Positions 25,092 to 34,203 of a DNA stretch of 64,000 bases are shown in pieces. Both the position numbers and the translations under genes were made by a program. The stretch covers positions 1 to 64,000 of the forward strand of contig NZ_JAMCCQ010000004.1 of assembly GCF_023370775.1 (NCBI RefSeq). Reading direction: 5' to 3'. Position 1 is the first letter of the stretch. Every line of letters starts with the position of its first letter. The notes below the pieces were generated by a model. That model had not been told where the DNA came from. It was given only the letters and a program-made list of their open reading frames with translations, and made no database searches. This DNA is from Marivita sp. GX14005. GTDB taxonomy: Bacteria > Pseudomonadota > Alphaproteobacteria > Rhodobacterales > Rhodobacteraceae.

Positions 25092-26421
25092 GCTTCTTCC
25101 CGACATTCCCGCCGGCACGCAAATGGTGATCGCGTTCTTTTTGCTCATGGCGCTGCGCGTTCCCGTCGCCTTCTCGCTGGGTCTTTCGGCGATCTATGCG
25201 ATGTGGCTGATCGGCTTCGGCTTCGATCTCGCCGGTGATCTGATCGCTGCCGGCATCACCAAGTTCTCCCTTCTGGCGATCCCCTTTTTCATCCTGGCCG
25301 GAACGCTGATGGGCCGCCTTGGCATTGCCGAGCGGATGATCCGTTTCTTTCGCGTGCTGGTCGGAAACCTGCCGGGCGGTATGGGCGCGGTCGGCACGGT
25401 CGTGTGCCTGTTCTGGGGCGCGGTCAGCGGGTCCGGACCGGCCTCGGTCGCGGCAATCGGTCCGATGATCATCAAGGGCATGGAACAGGATGGCTATCCA
25501 CGTGGCTACGCGGCGGGGCTTGTCTGCACCGGCGCCGCGCTGTCCATCGTCATCCCGCCATCGATCGGGCTGGTGATCTATGGCGTGATTGCGGAAACGT
25601 CGATTTCCCAGCTTTTCATCGCCGCAATCTTGCCGGGGCTGGTGATGGGCGCGGCGATGATCGCGGTGCTGCCCTTCGCCGCGCGAACGGCCGCCCTGCC
25701 GGCGCATAGCCCAAGCCTCGACGCTTTGAGCCCGATTGTTCAGCCCGGAAACAGCTACGGAACGCGCCTCTGGCAGTCCTTCCGCGACAGTTTCTGGGGG
25801 CTGATGACGCCCGTTGTGATCCTGGGCGGCATCTACTCCGGCATCTTCACCCCGACCGAAGCCGCGCTCGTGGCAACCGTGTATGCGCTTGTCGTGGGCG
25901 CCTTTGCCTACCGGACGCTGACATTGAGCGGCCTATACGACGCGCTTGGCGATGCCGCCGCATCCTCGGCGGTGGTCATGCTCGTGGTGGCCTATGCCAG
26001 CCTCTTCGGCTGGGTGGTCACGGTCGAGGATCTCGTCGCAAACTACTCGACCGCGCTGCTCGGGCTGAGCGGGAACGAATTCGTCATCCTCGCCGTGATC
26101 ATGCTCATTCTGCTCATCGCCGGGATGTTCATGGACGCAGTCACCGTCATGTTCATCACCCTGCCGATCATCCTGCCGGTTGTCCGCGAACTGGGGTGGA
26201 ATCCGGTCTGGTTCGGCGTTCTGGTCATGGTCAACCTGGCCATCGGCCTGATCACGCCGCCGGTCGGGATCAATCTCTACGTCGCGGCGAATGTCACCCG
26301 CCTCCCCATCGAACGTATTGCGCGCAGCGTCATGCCGTTCCTTGCCGCAAGCCTCGTCGGCCTCACCATCATCGCGGTCTTTCCCGGCCTCTCCGAATTC
26401 CTGCTTGCGTGGATGGAGTGA
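25084..26421 (+). CDS. TRAP transporter large membrane subunit (DctM family)
   Basis: 445 residues and about twelve membrane helices, with DctM hallmarks such as IPFFILAGTLMGR and VTPPVGINLYV-like GLITPPVGINL. It works with the DctP/DctQ partners as a sodium-driven importer. The gene ends the operon and is convergent with the GntR gene 36 bases away. Confidence 0.92.
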   Translation: MSELLPDIPAGTQMVIAFFLLMALRVPVAFSLGLSAIYAMWLIGFGFDLAGDLIAAGITKFSLLAIPFFILAGTLMGRLGIAERMIRFFRVLVGNLPGGMGAVGTVVCLFWGAVSGSGPASVAAIGPMIIKGMEQDGYPRGYAAGLVCTGAALSIVIPPSIGLVIYGVIAETSISQLFIAAILPGLVMGAAMIAVLPFAARTAALPAHSPSLDALSPIVQPGNSYGTRLWQSFRDSFWGLMTPVVILGGIYSGIFTPTEAALVATVYALVVGAFAYRTLTLSGLYDALGDAAASSAVVMLVVAYASLFGWVVTVEDLVANYSTALLGLSGNEFVILAVIMLILLIAGMFMDAVTVMFITLPIILPVVRELGWNPVWFGVLVMVNLAIGLITPPVGINLYVAANVTRLPIERIARSVMPFLAASLVGLTIIAVFPGLSEFLLAWME

Positions 26422-26457
26422 CACACCCGCCCTGCCCGGCGAACGCCGCTGCCCGTC

Positions 26458-27180
26458 CTACCGCCCGAACCCAAGACTTTGGCCAAGATCGCTCGCCGGG
26501 CCAGTGCCCGGGTCAAGATCGAGACGGCTTTCGATGCCGAGCAGATGCGTCTTCATCAAGGCGGCCGCTTCTTCGCCACGGCCGGAGAGCACCAGATCGG
26601 TCAACCGGCGGTGCTCGTCGGCTTCGCATTCGCGCGGCGCGGCGGCCTCGTAAATCGCGATGATGAGCGAGGAACGCGCGATCAATTCGCGCACGAACTG
26701 CGCCATGATCGGGCTATCCGCCTGCTCGGCAAGGACCTGGTGATAGCGGCCGCAGCGGCGGATCACGCGCGCCGTATCTCCGGCCTCGCGGGCGGCATCC
26801 TCACCGCAAAGGTGATCGCTCAGCGCCTTGCGCATCGCCTCATCCGGCCGTTCGGCGGCGCGATGCACCAAATGACATTCGGTCACGCGGCGGGCGCGAA
26901 ACACCTCGCGGGCCTCTTCGATCGTCGGGCGCGCGACGAAAGCTCCGCGATTGGCTTGCTGCACAATGACGTGATCGGCCGCCAGTCTCGATAGCGCTGA
27001 GCGCACCCGAGTGCGTCCGACACCGAAAAGGTCGCAAAGCTCGTCCTCTTTCAGATGTGTTCCGGGGGTAAGCTTGTGATCGACAATGGCGTCGAAAATG
27101 CGCCGGTAGATCGTATCGCTATCGACACGTCCGGCCTGCGGGTCGGTGACATTGGCCGCTTTGCTCCGGGGTAGGGACAT
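26458..27180 (-). CDS. GntR-family transcriptional regulator with FCD domain
   Basis: 240 residues. N-terminal winged HTH (about 20-90: IYRRIFDAIVDHKLTPGTHLKEDEL, with FGVGRTRVRSAL as recognition helix) and a C-terminal all-helical FCD effector domain with likely metal-binding His residues (RYHQVL and EHRRL). Start ATG 27180 is chosen over a TTG one codon earlier. Three GTATAC palindromes lie within 125 bases upstream and fit an autoregulated operator shared with the divergent ABC operon. It also sits directly after the TRAP operon, so either transport system could be its target; the operator position favours the ABC operon. Confidence 0.9.
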   Translation of the reverse strand: MSLPRSKAANVTDPQAGRVDSDTIYRRIFDAIVDHKLTPGTHLKEDELCDLFGVGRTRVRSALSRLAADHVIVQQANRGAFVARPTIEEAREVFRARRVTECHLVHRAAERPDEAMRKALSDHLCGEDAAREAGDTARVIRRCGRYHQVLAEQADSPIMAQFVRELIARSSLIIAIYEAAAPRECEADEHRRLTDLVLSGRGEEAAALMKTHLLGIESRLDLDPGTGPASDLGQSLGFGR

Positions 27181-27248
27181 CAAGATCGCGCCCTCCGTGG
27201 GCTATGGCCGGCATGGGGATCGAGCGCACGAAATTGGCGCCTTGCTGT

Positions 27249-27304
27249 CGTATACGAATTTTCACACAAAAAAAAGATTGAACGTATACGAAGATTGTAT
27301 ACGA
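27249..27304. promoter_or_regulatory. Three GTATAC operator palindromes between gntR and the ABC operon
   Basis: CGTATACGA occurs at 27249-27257 and 27283-27291, and TGTATACGA at 27296-27304; the hexamer GTATAC itself is a palindrome. Centre spacings are 34 and 13 bases. FCD-type GntR regulators commonly bind short palindromes of this kind (TTGTATACAA-like). The AT-rich stretch between the first two (with an A8 run near 27268-27275) could be promoter. The native promoter and start of the ABC operon may have been altered by the deletion next to it. Confidence 0.65.
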
Positions 27305-27311
27305 CGCGCGC

Positions 27312-28280
27312 ACCGTGCTCACCGTCAATGACAACTGGTGGGACGAGCCGCAGCACAACCTGACCCGGATCGAATTCAGCCCCATCGGCTCGGACGCAAC
27401 CCGCATCGCAGCGCTGCTTTCGGGCGAGCTGGATTTCATCACCCCTGCCCCTTTGCAGGATATCGACCGCATCAACCGCTCCGATGGTGCATCGGTGATC
27501 GTTGCGCCCGCGCTGCGCACCATCATGCTGGGCCTGAACCATGGCGACAAGCTGCATGATTCCAACGTGACGGACGCCAATCCGCTTGCCGATAAGCGTG
27601 TGCGGCAGGCACTCAACATGGCCATCGACATGGATCTGATCCGCAAGAAGATCATGCGCGAGCGGTCCCGCAATGCCGGGCTTCTGGTTGCCCCGCCCGT
27701 TCCGGGCCATGATCCCGACCTCGACAGTCGCCCCGCGCCAGATTTGGAGAAGGCCCGCGCATTGCTGACTGAAGCAGGTTATCCGGACGGTTTCGAGGTC
27801 GGTCTGGATTGTCCGAACGATCGCTACGTCAATGACGAAGAAATCTGTCAGGCGATCACCTCCATGTGGGCGCGGATCGGTGTGGATGCGAACCTGACGG
27901 CGCAGACTAAATCCAAGCATTTCGAAAAGGCGCTGGCGGGCGGCTCCGATATCTTCATGGTCGGCTGGGCGACACTACCGATGCTCGACAGCTACAGCGT
28001 GCTCTCTGCGCTGCTCCATACGCCCGGTGAGCGCATGGGCGCCTGGAACCCGGGCGGCTATTCGAACCCGAAGATCGACGAGTTGACAAGCAAGGTGGCA
28101 ACCGAACTCGATAAGGAGGCGCGTCTTGCCATGATGACCGAGGCGCTGAAGATCGCGCGCGACGATGTGGCGATGATCCCCCTGCATCAACAGCCCTTGG
28201 CTTGGGCGGTTCGCGATGGCGTGGACATCCCGATCACCGCCGATAACAAACCGCGGCTCTGGTACGCGACGGTCGAGTAA
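27312..28280 (+). pseudogene. Truncated ABC solute-binding protein, family 5 (5' part missing)
   Basis: About 322 residues remain of a normally 500-540-residue dipeptide/oligopeptide-binding protein. The frame begins in the middle of the fold (TVLTVNDNWWDEP corresponds to the strand and loop preceding ATRIAALLSGELDFI) and has no signal peptide. An in-frame stop lies at 27279-27281, just upstream. The first coding codons touch the GTATAC operator row, so a deletion of roughly 600 bases has joined the regulatory region to the middle of the gene. A GTG at 27315 could start a cytoplasmic fragment, but it could not bind solute in the periplasm. The rest of the operon looks intact. Confidence 0.85.
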
Positions 28281-28297
28281 GCCTCCCGCTCGGCCAG

Positions 28298-28330
28298 CCG
28301 GGCCTGCGCCCCCTCCCGGCGCGGGCCCGG
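28298..28330 (+). other. Strong hairpin between the binding-protein remnant and the first permease
   Basis: A 13-base stem (CCGGGCC-T-GCGCC paired with GGCGC-G-GGCCCGG, one G-U pair) closes a seven-base C-rich loop. No T-run follows. As in other binding-protein operons it probably stabilises the upstream message or limits read-through into the permeases. Its survival suggests that the truncation upstream is recent. Confidence 0.7.
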
Positions 28331-28369
28331 ACAACCCGGTCCAGACGCTGACAAGCCAAGGATAGACCC

Positions 28370-29338
28370 ATGATCGCCTTCGTTCTGAGACGGTTGATAC
28401 AATCCGTCATCGTGATGCTCGCCGTTGCCCTGATCGCCTTTTCGATGTTTCGCTTCATCGGCGATCCGGTGAACAGCATGCTTCCCGAAAACGCCTCTGC
28501 CGAAGATCGCCAGCTTTTGCGCGACCGACTCGGTCTCAATGAATCCGTCCCGGTGCAATTCGCACGCTTCGTCTCCGGCGCAGTTCAGGGCGAATTCGGA
28601 ATTTCCTATCGCAACAAGCGCCCCGTCGCCGCGATGATTGCCGAACGGCTCCCCGCGACGCTGGAGCTTGTCGCCGCAGCTGCCATCTTCGCGCTGCTGC
28701 TGGGCGTCCCTATGGGAATTTACGCGGCGCTTTACCCCAAGGGGGTGCTGAGCAACTTGCTCAATGTCGTCTCGCTCATCGGCATATCGGTGCCGACCTT
28801 CGTGACCGGCATCCTGCTCATCCTCGTCTTTTCCGTCTGGCTGAACTGGCTGCCTTCTTTCGGGCGCGGCGATACGGTGCAGATCGGCTGGTGGAGCACG
28901 GGCCTACTGACCGCCAGCGGGTTGAAATCGCTGATCCTGCCGGCGGTCATGCTGGGGCTTTTTCAGGTCACTCTCATCATGCGGCTGGTCCGTGCCGAGA
29001 TGATGGAGGTTCTGCGCTCCGATTTCGTGCGCTTCGCGCGTGCACGCGGATTGACCAATCGGGCAGTGAATTTCGGCCACGCGCTTGGCAATACGCTGAT
29101 GCCGGTCGTGACAATCGTCGGACTGCAACTCGGTGCGATGATCGCCTTTGCCATCATCACCGAAACGGTCTTCCAGTGGCCTGGAATGGGGCTGCTCTTC
29201 ATCCAGGCCGTGAGCTTCGGAGACATCCCGGTGATGTCCGCCTACCTGGTTCTGGTCGCGCTGGTTTTTGTGGCGATCAACATGATCGTCGATCTTCTCT
29301 ATTTCGCAATCGACCCGCGCCTGTCGGTGCGGGCATGA
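28370..29338 (+). CDS. ABC transporter permease (DppB/OppB type)
   Basis: 322 residues with six membrane helices and the DppB signature N-terminus (FVLRRLIQSVIVML). The ATPase-contact loop is RARGLTNRAVNFGHALGNTL. It starts with a good ribosome site (AAGGAT) after the hairpin and leads directly into the DppC-like gene. Imports small peptides or similar polar solutes with its partner permease. Confidence 0.93.
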   Translation: MIAFVLRRLIQSVIVMLAVALIAFSMFRFIGDPVNSMLPENASAEDRQLLRDRLGLNESVPVQFARFVSGAVQGEFGISYRNKRPVAAMIAERLPATLELVAAAAIFALLLGVPMGIYAALYPKGVLSNLLNVVSLIGISVPTFVTGILLILVFSVWLNWLPSFGRGDTVQIGWWSTGLLTASGLKSLILPAVMLGLFQVTLIMRLVRAEMMEVLRSDFVRFARARGLTNRAVNFGHALGNTLMPVVTIVGLQLGAMIAFAIITETVFQWPGMGLLFIQAVSFGDIPVMSAYLVLVALVFVAINMIVDLLYFAIDPRLSVRA

Positions 29339-29351
29339 CGGAGGCATCATA

Positions 29352-30284
29352 ATGACGCTCGAAGTCTATCCCCAATCCCGCCTCGCCGCAGTCCTGCGCA
29401 GCGATCTGTTCTACAAGTTCCGCACGTCCTATGTCACGCTCGCCGCGGCGCTGGTTACACTGGCGATCGTTCTGGCGGCCCTGCTGGCGCCGTGGATCGC
29501 ACCGCACGATCCATTCGATGTCTCAACGCTCAGTCTGTGGGACAGCGAATTGCCACCCGTCTGGGCCGAGGGCGGCGATCCGCGCTTTCTGCTCGGCACT
29601 GACAATCAAGGGCGCGACGTGCTGTCGGCCATCCTCTACGGCTCGCGCATCTCGCTCGCGGTGGGGTTCATCAGCGTCGCTTTCGCGATGGCGATCGGTA
29701 TCGTGATCGGCCTGGTCTCGGGCTATTTCGGCGGCAAGGTGGATGCGTTCTTCATGCGCATCGCCGATGTCATGCTGAGCTTTCCAACCATTCTGGTGGC
29801 GCTACTGGTCAGCGGGATCGTGCGCGGCGCCCTGCCTCGCGAAATGCATGACAGCGCGGCGCTGATTGTGCTGGTTTTTGCCATCACCGTGACCACCTGG
29901 GTGCAATATGCGCGGACCGTGCGCAGCTCGACCATGGTCGAGCGCGGGCGCGAATACGTCTATGCCGCGCAGCTCGTCGGGCGGCGTCCCTTCGCGATCC
30001 TGTTCCGCCACATCCTGCCCAACGTGATGGGCCCGGTTCTCGTGATCGCCACGATCAACCTCGCGATGGCGATCCTGATCGAGGCGACGCTGTCTTTCCT
30101 CGGGGTCGGCATGCCGCCCACCAACCCCTCGCTCGGCACGCTGATCCGCGTCGGCAACGAATACCTCTTCTCGGGCGTCTGGTGGGTGGTGATCTTCCCC
30201 TCGCTGACTCTGGTGGCGCTGGTGCTGGCGGTGAACCTGCTGGGCGACTGGCTGCGCGACGCGCTGAACCCCAAGCTGCGCTGA
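29352..30284 (+). CDS. ABC transporter permease (DppC/OppC type)
   Basis: 310 residues, six membrane helices, N-terminal OppC-type extension and the typical DNQGRDVLSAILYGSRISL segment; the coupling loop contains AAQLVGRRPFAILFRHILPN. Start 14 bases after the DppB-like gene. Forms the heteromeric channel with it. Confidence 0.93.
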   Translation: MTLEVYPQSRLAAVLRSDLFYKFRTSYVTLAAALVTLAIVLAALLAPWIAPHDPFDVSTLSLWDSELPPVWAEGGDPRFLLGTDNQGRDVLSAILYGSRISLAVGFISVAFAMAIGIVIGLVSGYFGGKVDAFFMRIADVMLSFPTILVALLVSGIVRGALPREMHDSAALIVLVFAITVTTWVQYARTVRSSTMVERGREYVYAAQLVGRRPFAILFRHILPNVMGPVLVIATINLAMAILIEATLSFLGVGMPPTNPSLGTLIRVGNEYLFSGVWWVVIFPSLTLVALVLAVNLLGDWLRDALNPKLR

Positions 30285-30295
30285 AAGGAATGAAG

Positions 30296-31291
30296 ATGAC
30301 CTTTTCTACATCCTCCCCCCCTGCCCCGCTGCTGAGCGTGCGCGACCTGTCCATCTGCTTCGACACGCGGCATGGACCTCTGCGCGCGGTGGACGGGATC
30401 ACCTTCGATCTTGCGCCCGGCGAAATCCTCGGAATGGTGGGCGAATCCGGAGCCGGAAAATCCCTGACCGGTACCGCGATCACCGGGCTTCTGGAACGAC
30501 CCGGACGTATTGATCGCGGTGAGATCCATTTCGAGGGCCAGCGTATCGACACGCTGGGCGCCGAAGAAATGCGCCGCCTGCGCGGGCGCAAGATCGGCGC
30601 GATCTTCCAGGATCCATTGACCAGCCTCAATCCGCTGATGACGGTCGGGCAACAACTTGTTCAAACGATCCGCACACATATGCCGCTCAGCCGGGAGGCG
30701 GCGCGCAAGCGGGCGATCTCGTTTCTCGAAGAGGTCGGGATCCCGGCACCCGAGGCGCGGATCGACCAGTATCCACACCAGTTCTCCGGCGGGATGCGGC
30801 AGCGCGTGGTGATCGCGCTGGCGCTTTGCGCCGAGCCGTCGCTGGTCATCGCCGACGAGCCGACAACGGCGCTTGACGTGTCGATCCAGGCGCAGATCCT
30901 CGATCTGCTCAAACGGATGTGCCGCGATCACGGCGCGGCGGTGATCCTGGTGACGCATGACATGGGCGTGATCGCGGAAACCGCCGACCGTGTGGCGGTG
31001 ATGTATTCCGGCCGCGTGGTCGAGATCGGGCCGGTCGAAAAGGTCGTGCGAGATCCGCATCATCCCTACACGACCGGCCTGATGCAATCCATTCCACGCG
31101 TCGGCTCGGGCGCTGAGCGTCTGACCCAGATCGACGGCGCTATGCCGCGGCTCACCGCCCTACCGGACGGCTGCGCCTTTCACCCCCGCTGTCCGCGCGC
31201 CTTTGCCGAATGCAGCAGGAGCAAACCGGCATCCTTGCCGGTCGAGGGCGGCCATGTCGCCTGTCACCTCTATCAGGGAGAACCGGCATGA
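30296..31291 (+). CDS. ABC transporter ATP-binding protein (DppD/OppD type)
   Basis: 331 residues with GESGAGKS, FSGGMRQR, Walker B LVIADEPT, switch VTHDMG and the oligopeptide-type C-terminal cysteine motif (CAFHPRCP...C) that can hold an iron-sulfur cluster. AAAGGA six bases before ATG 30296 favours this start over ATG 30290. Its stop overlaps the next ATPase start (ATGA). Confidence 0.92.
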   Translation: MTFSTSSPPAPLLSVRDLSICFDTRHGPLRAVDGITFDLAPGEILGMVGESGAGKSLTGTAITGLLERPGRIDRGEIHFEGQRIDTLGAEEMRRLRGRKIGAIFQDPLTSLNPLMTVGQQLVQTIRTHMPLSREAARKRAISFLEEVGIPAPEARIDQYPHQFSGGMRQRVVIALALCAEPSLVIADEPTTALDVSIQAQILDLLKRMCRDHGAAVILVTHDMGVIAETADRVAVMYSGRVVEIGPVEKVVRDPHHPYTTGLMQSIPRVGSGAERLTQIDGAMPRLTALPDGCAFHPRCPRAFAECSRSKPASLPVEGGHVACHLYQGEPA

Positions 31292-32373
31292 CCATGACCG
31301 ACGCAAGCCAACCCGAACCGCTCGTTTCGGTGCGCGGATTGTCCAAGACATTCGATCTGTCCGCGCCTTTCCTCAACCGGCTGATCGAACGCAAGGGCAT
31401 GCAACATCTGCGTGCCGTCGATGGGCTCGATATCGAAATACCGCGTGGCAAGACCTTCAGCCTCGTCGGTGAATCGGGCTGCGGCAAATCCACCGTCGCC
31501 AAGCTGGTGGTGGGTCTACACGTCGCCACCGCCGGCGAAGTCCGCTTCGACGGCACCGATCTGACAGCGCTTCCCGCTGCCGAGCGTGGCACGTTCCGCA
31601 AGCGCATCCAGATGATCTTCCAGGACCCTTACGCCAGCCTCAACCCGCGCTGGCGCGTACGCGATATCATCGCGGAACCGCTGCGCAGTTTCGGCATCAC
31701 GAACAGCCGCGCGGAAGAACGCGAAGAGGTGGGGCGCCTGCTCGAGATGGTGGGCCTGTCCGCGCAGGATGGCGAGAAGTTCCCGCACCAGTTCTCGGGG
31801 GGGCAACGCCAGCGCATCTCCATTGCGCGAGCGATCTCCTCTCGGCCCGAATTCCTGGTATGCGACGAGCCGACCTCTGCGCTCGATGTGTCGGTGCAAA
31901 GCCAGGTGCTCAACCTCATGCGCGACCTGCAGGACGAGCTGGGGCTGACCTATCTCTTCATCAGCCACGATCTTGCTGTGGTCGATTTCATGTCCGATTA
32001 TGTTGGCGTGATGTATTTGGGCCGTCTGGTCGAGGCCGGCCCGGCAGAGCGTATCTTTTCCGCGCCCGAACATCCCTATACGCGCCTGCTGATGGACACC
32101 GTGCCGGATATCGCCATGGGCCGGCGCGACCGTGCGCCGGTCACGGGCGAGGTGCCAAACCCGATCAACCCGCCGCCCGGCTGTTCGTTCAACCCGCGCT
32201 GCCCGCTCGCCAATGCGCGCTGCCGCGAAAGCGCACCCGAGCTGATCGCCCGCGCGGGCGGCACCGTGGTCGCCTGTCATGCGGTGGCCGAGGGGCGCGC
32301 CGATCTGACCGGCACGGCGCCCGCCGGGATCGTGGGCCGCGATGAGCCGACCGCCTGCCGGGGGGCCGCGTGA
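31288..32373 (+). CDS. ABC transporter ATP-binding protein (DppF/OppF type)
   Basis: 361 residues with GESGCGKST, FSGGQRQR, Walker B LVCDEPT, switch ISHDLA and the C-terminal CSFNPRCP...C motif. An insertion of about 15 residues after the first strands (FLNRLIERKGMQ) is usual in DppF-like proteins. Coupled at both ends: ATGA from the upstream ATPase, TGATG into the flavin-reductase gene. Confidence 0.92.
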   Translation: MTMTDASQPEPLVSVRGLSKTFDLSAPFLNRLIERKGMQHLRAVDGLDIEIPRGKTFSLVGESGCGKSTVAKLVVGLHVATAGEVRFDGTDLTALPAAERGTFRKRIQMIFQDPYASLNPRWRVRDIIAEPLRSFGITNSRAEEREEVGRLLEMVGLSAQDGEKFPHQFSGGQRQRISIARAISSRPEFLVCDEPTSALDVSVQSQVLNLMRDLQDELGLTYLFISHDLAVVDFMSDYVGVMYLGRLVEAGPAERIFSAPEHPYTRLLMDTVPDIAMGRRDRAPVTGEVPNPINPPPGCSFNPRCPLANARCRESAPELIARAGGTVVACHAVAEGRADLTGTAPAGIVGRDEPTACRGAA

Positions 32374-32996
32374 TGCAGTTCGATTTCGAAGCCCTGCCTG
32401 CGCCGGATCGCTACCGCTTGCTGTGCAGCTTTGTTGCCCCGCGCCCCATCGCGCTGGTTACGACGCTTGGCGCGGACGGCACGCCCAACGCCGCGCCGAT
32501 GAGCTTTTTCAACGTCTTTTCCCAGGATCCTCCGATCGTCATCCTCGGCATCCAGGCCAAGCCGGACGGGACCGAAAAGGAAACGATGCGCAATATCCGT
32601 CGCAGCGGGGAATTCACCGTCAACCTGTGCGACATGGCCATCGCGCAGCGAATGGTCGATTGCGGCATCGCTTTCCCCGACGAGGTGGACGAGATCGCGC
32701 TGACCGGTCTGAACCACGCGCCCTCGCTCAAGATCGCGCCTGCGCGCGTAGCCGAGGCACCGGCTTCGATGGAATGTCGCGTTAGCCAGATCATCGATTA
32801 CCCGCGCCGCGCCATCGTGCTGGGCGAAGTGGTGCAAATGCATGTGCGCGATACCTGTCTCGATGCCGAGGGCCGCTATGTCCGCCCCGAAAACTATCAG
32901 CCGGTCGCGCGGCTTCATGCCGACAACTACATCGTGTCCGACCGACAATTCGAACTGAAGGCGTCTGCACTTCCGGCGGCGGCTCAAGGCGGATGA
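32373..32996 (+). CDS. Flavin reductase-like, FMN-binding split-barrel protein
   Basis: 207 residues of the flavin-reductase-like family, with the N-terminal barrel signature (FVAPRPIALVTTLGADGTPNAAP) and SFFNVFSQDPP. Members bind FMN and supply reduced flavin to oxygenases, but many are of unknown role. No partner monooxygenase is in the operon. Overlaps the upstream ATPase stop, so it is co-translated with the transporter. Confidence 0.85.
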   Translation: MQFDFEALPAPDRYRLLCSFVAPRPIALVTTLGADGTPNAAPMSFFNVFSQDPPIVILGIQAKPDGTEKETMRNIRRSGEFTVNLCDMAIAQRMVDCGIAFPDEVDEIALTGLNHAPSLKIAPARVAEAPASMECRVSQIIDYPRRAIVLGEVVQMHVRDTCLDAEGRYVRPENYQPVARLHADNYIVSDRQFELKASALPAAAQGG

Positions 32997-33003
32997 GGCT
33001 GCT

Positions 33004-34203
33004 ATGACAAGCGATATCGTTCTGAGAAACCTGCGCCCGATGGGCGGCGATACAGTGGATATGCTGATCCAGAAGGGACGCATCATCCAGATTGCGCCGA
33101 ACCTGTCCGCGCCTGATGGACTGCCCGAGGAAGAGTGCGGCGGCGCGCTGGCCCTGCCCGGTCTTGTCGATGCGCATACGCATCTCGACAAGACGCTTTG
33201 GGGCATGGGCTGGCGCGAGCACCAGGCCGGCCCGTCCCTGCGCGAGAAGATCGACACCGAACGGCGGTTGCGCCGCGAATGGGATATCGACCCGCATCGC
33301 CAGTCGATGCGCCAAGCGCTTCTGTCGCTCGGTCACGGTACCACCGCGATCCGCAGCCATGTCGATATCGACACTGAGGTCGGGCTTGCGGGGCTTGAAG
33401 GCGTGATGCAGACCGCAGAGGCACTTTCCGACCTGATCGACATAGAAACCGTCGCCTTTCCGCAATCGGGGCTGATGAGCCGCCCCGGCACGGCGGAGCT
33501 TATGAACGAGGCGCTGCGTATGGGCGCGGATGTGGTCGGCGGGCTCGACCCGTGCGGCATCGATGCCGATCCAAAGGGTCAGCTCGACACCGTGTTCGAC
33601 ATGGCCGAGCGCTATGGCAAACCCATCGACATCCATCTGCACGAGCCGGGCGAACTTGGTGCGTTCAGCATGGAGATGATCCTCGACCGCACGCAGGCGC
33701 TGGGGATGCAGGGGCGCGTGACGATCAGCCATGCCTTCTGTCTCGGCATGCCGGACCGGGACCGCGTCCGCGATCTGATCGCCCGGCTGGCTGAGTTGCG
33801 CATCGATATCGCCACCGTCGCCACCCCGTCGCGCCCCGTGCCGCTGGCCGAGGATCTGCGCGCGGCGGGCGTCACGCTCTGCGCCGGAACCGACGGGATC
33901 CGCGATACATGGGGGCCTTACGGCAACGGCGACATGCTGGAGCGCGCCATGCTGCTTGGCCTGCGCAACAATTTGCGCGCCGATGCCGATGTCGAACATG
34001 CTTTCGCCTGTTGCAGCACGAATGGCGCCGCTGTCATGGGACTGGACGGGCACGGGCTGGACGTCGGCTGCAGTGCCGATCTGGTGTTGATCGAGGCCGA
34101 AACCGTGACCCATGCGGTCGTATCGCACCCGCCGCGCAAGGCCGTGCTGAAGGCCGGGCGCATCGTCGCGCGGAATGGCCAATCGCTAAAGGAGGCGCCG
34201 TGA
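33004..34203 (+). CDS. Amidohydrolase family protein (cytosine deaminase-like)
   Basis: 399 residues of the metal-dependent hydrolase superfamily. The metal ligands are all in place: HxH in DAHTHLDK, His in DIHLHEPGE, His in SHAFCLG, and Asp in GTDGIRD. The closest recognisable type is the cytosine deaminase (CodA) branch, whose members also act on other heterocycles such as creatinine, isoguanine or isocytosine. It follows the flavin-reductase gene by seven bases and overlaps the second amidohydrolase. The substrate is unknown, though a cyclic amide or amidine is expected. Confidence 0.88.
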   Translation: MTSDIVLRNLRPMGGDTVDMLIQKGRIIQIAPNLSAPDGLPEEECGGALALPGLVDAHTHLDKTLWGMGWREHQAGPSLREKIDTERRLRREWDIDPHRQSMRQALLSLGHGTTAIRSHVDIDTEVGLAGLEGVMQTAEALSDLIDIETVAFPQSGLMSRPGTAELMNEALRMGADVVGGLDPCGIDADPKGQLDTVFDMAERYGKPIDIHLHEPGELGAFSMEMILDRTQALGMQGRVTISHAFCLGMPDRDRVRDLIARLAELRIDIATVATPSRPVPLAEDLRAAGVTLCAGTDGIRDTWGPYGNGDMLERAMLLGLRNNLRADADVEHAFACCSTNGAAVMGLDGHGLDVGCSADLVLIEAETVTHAVVSHPPRKAVLKAGRIVARNGQSLKEAP

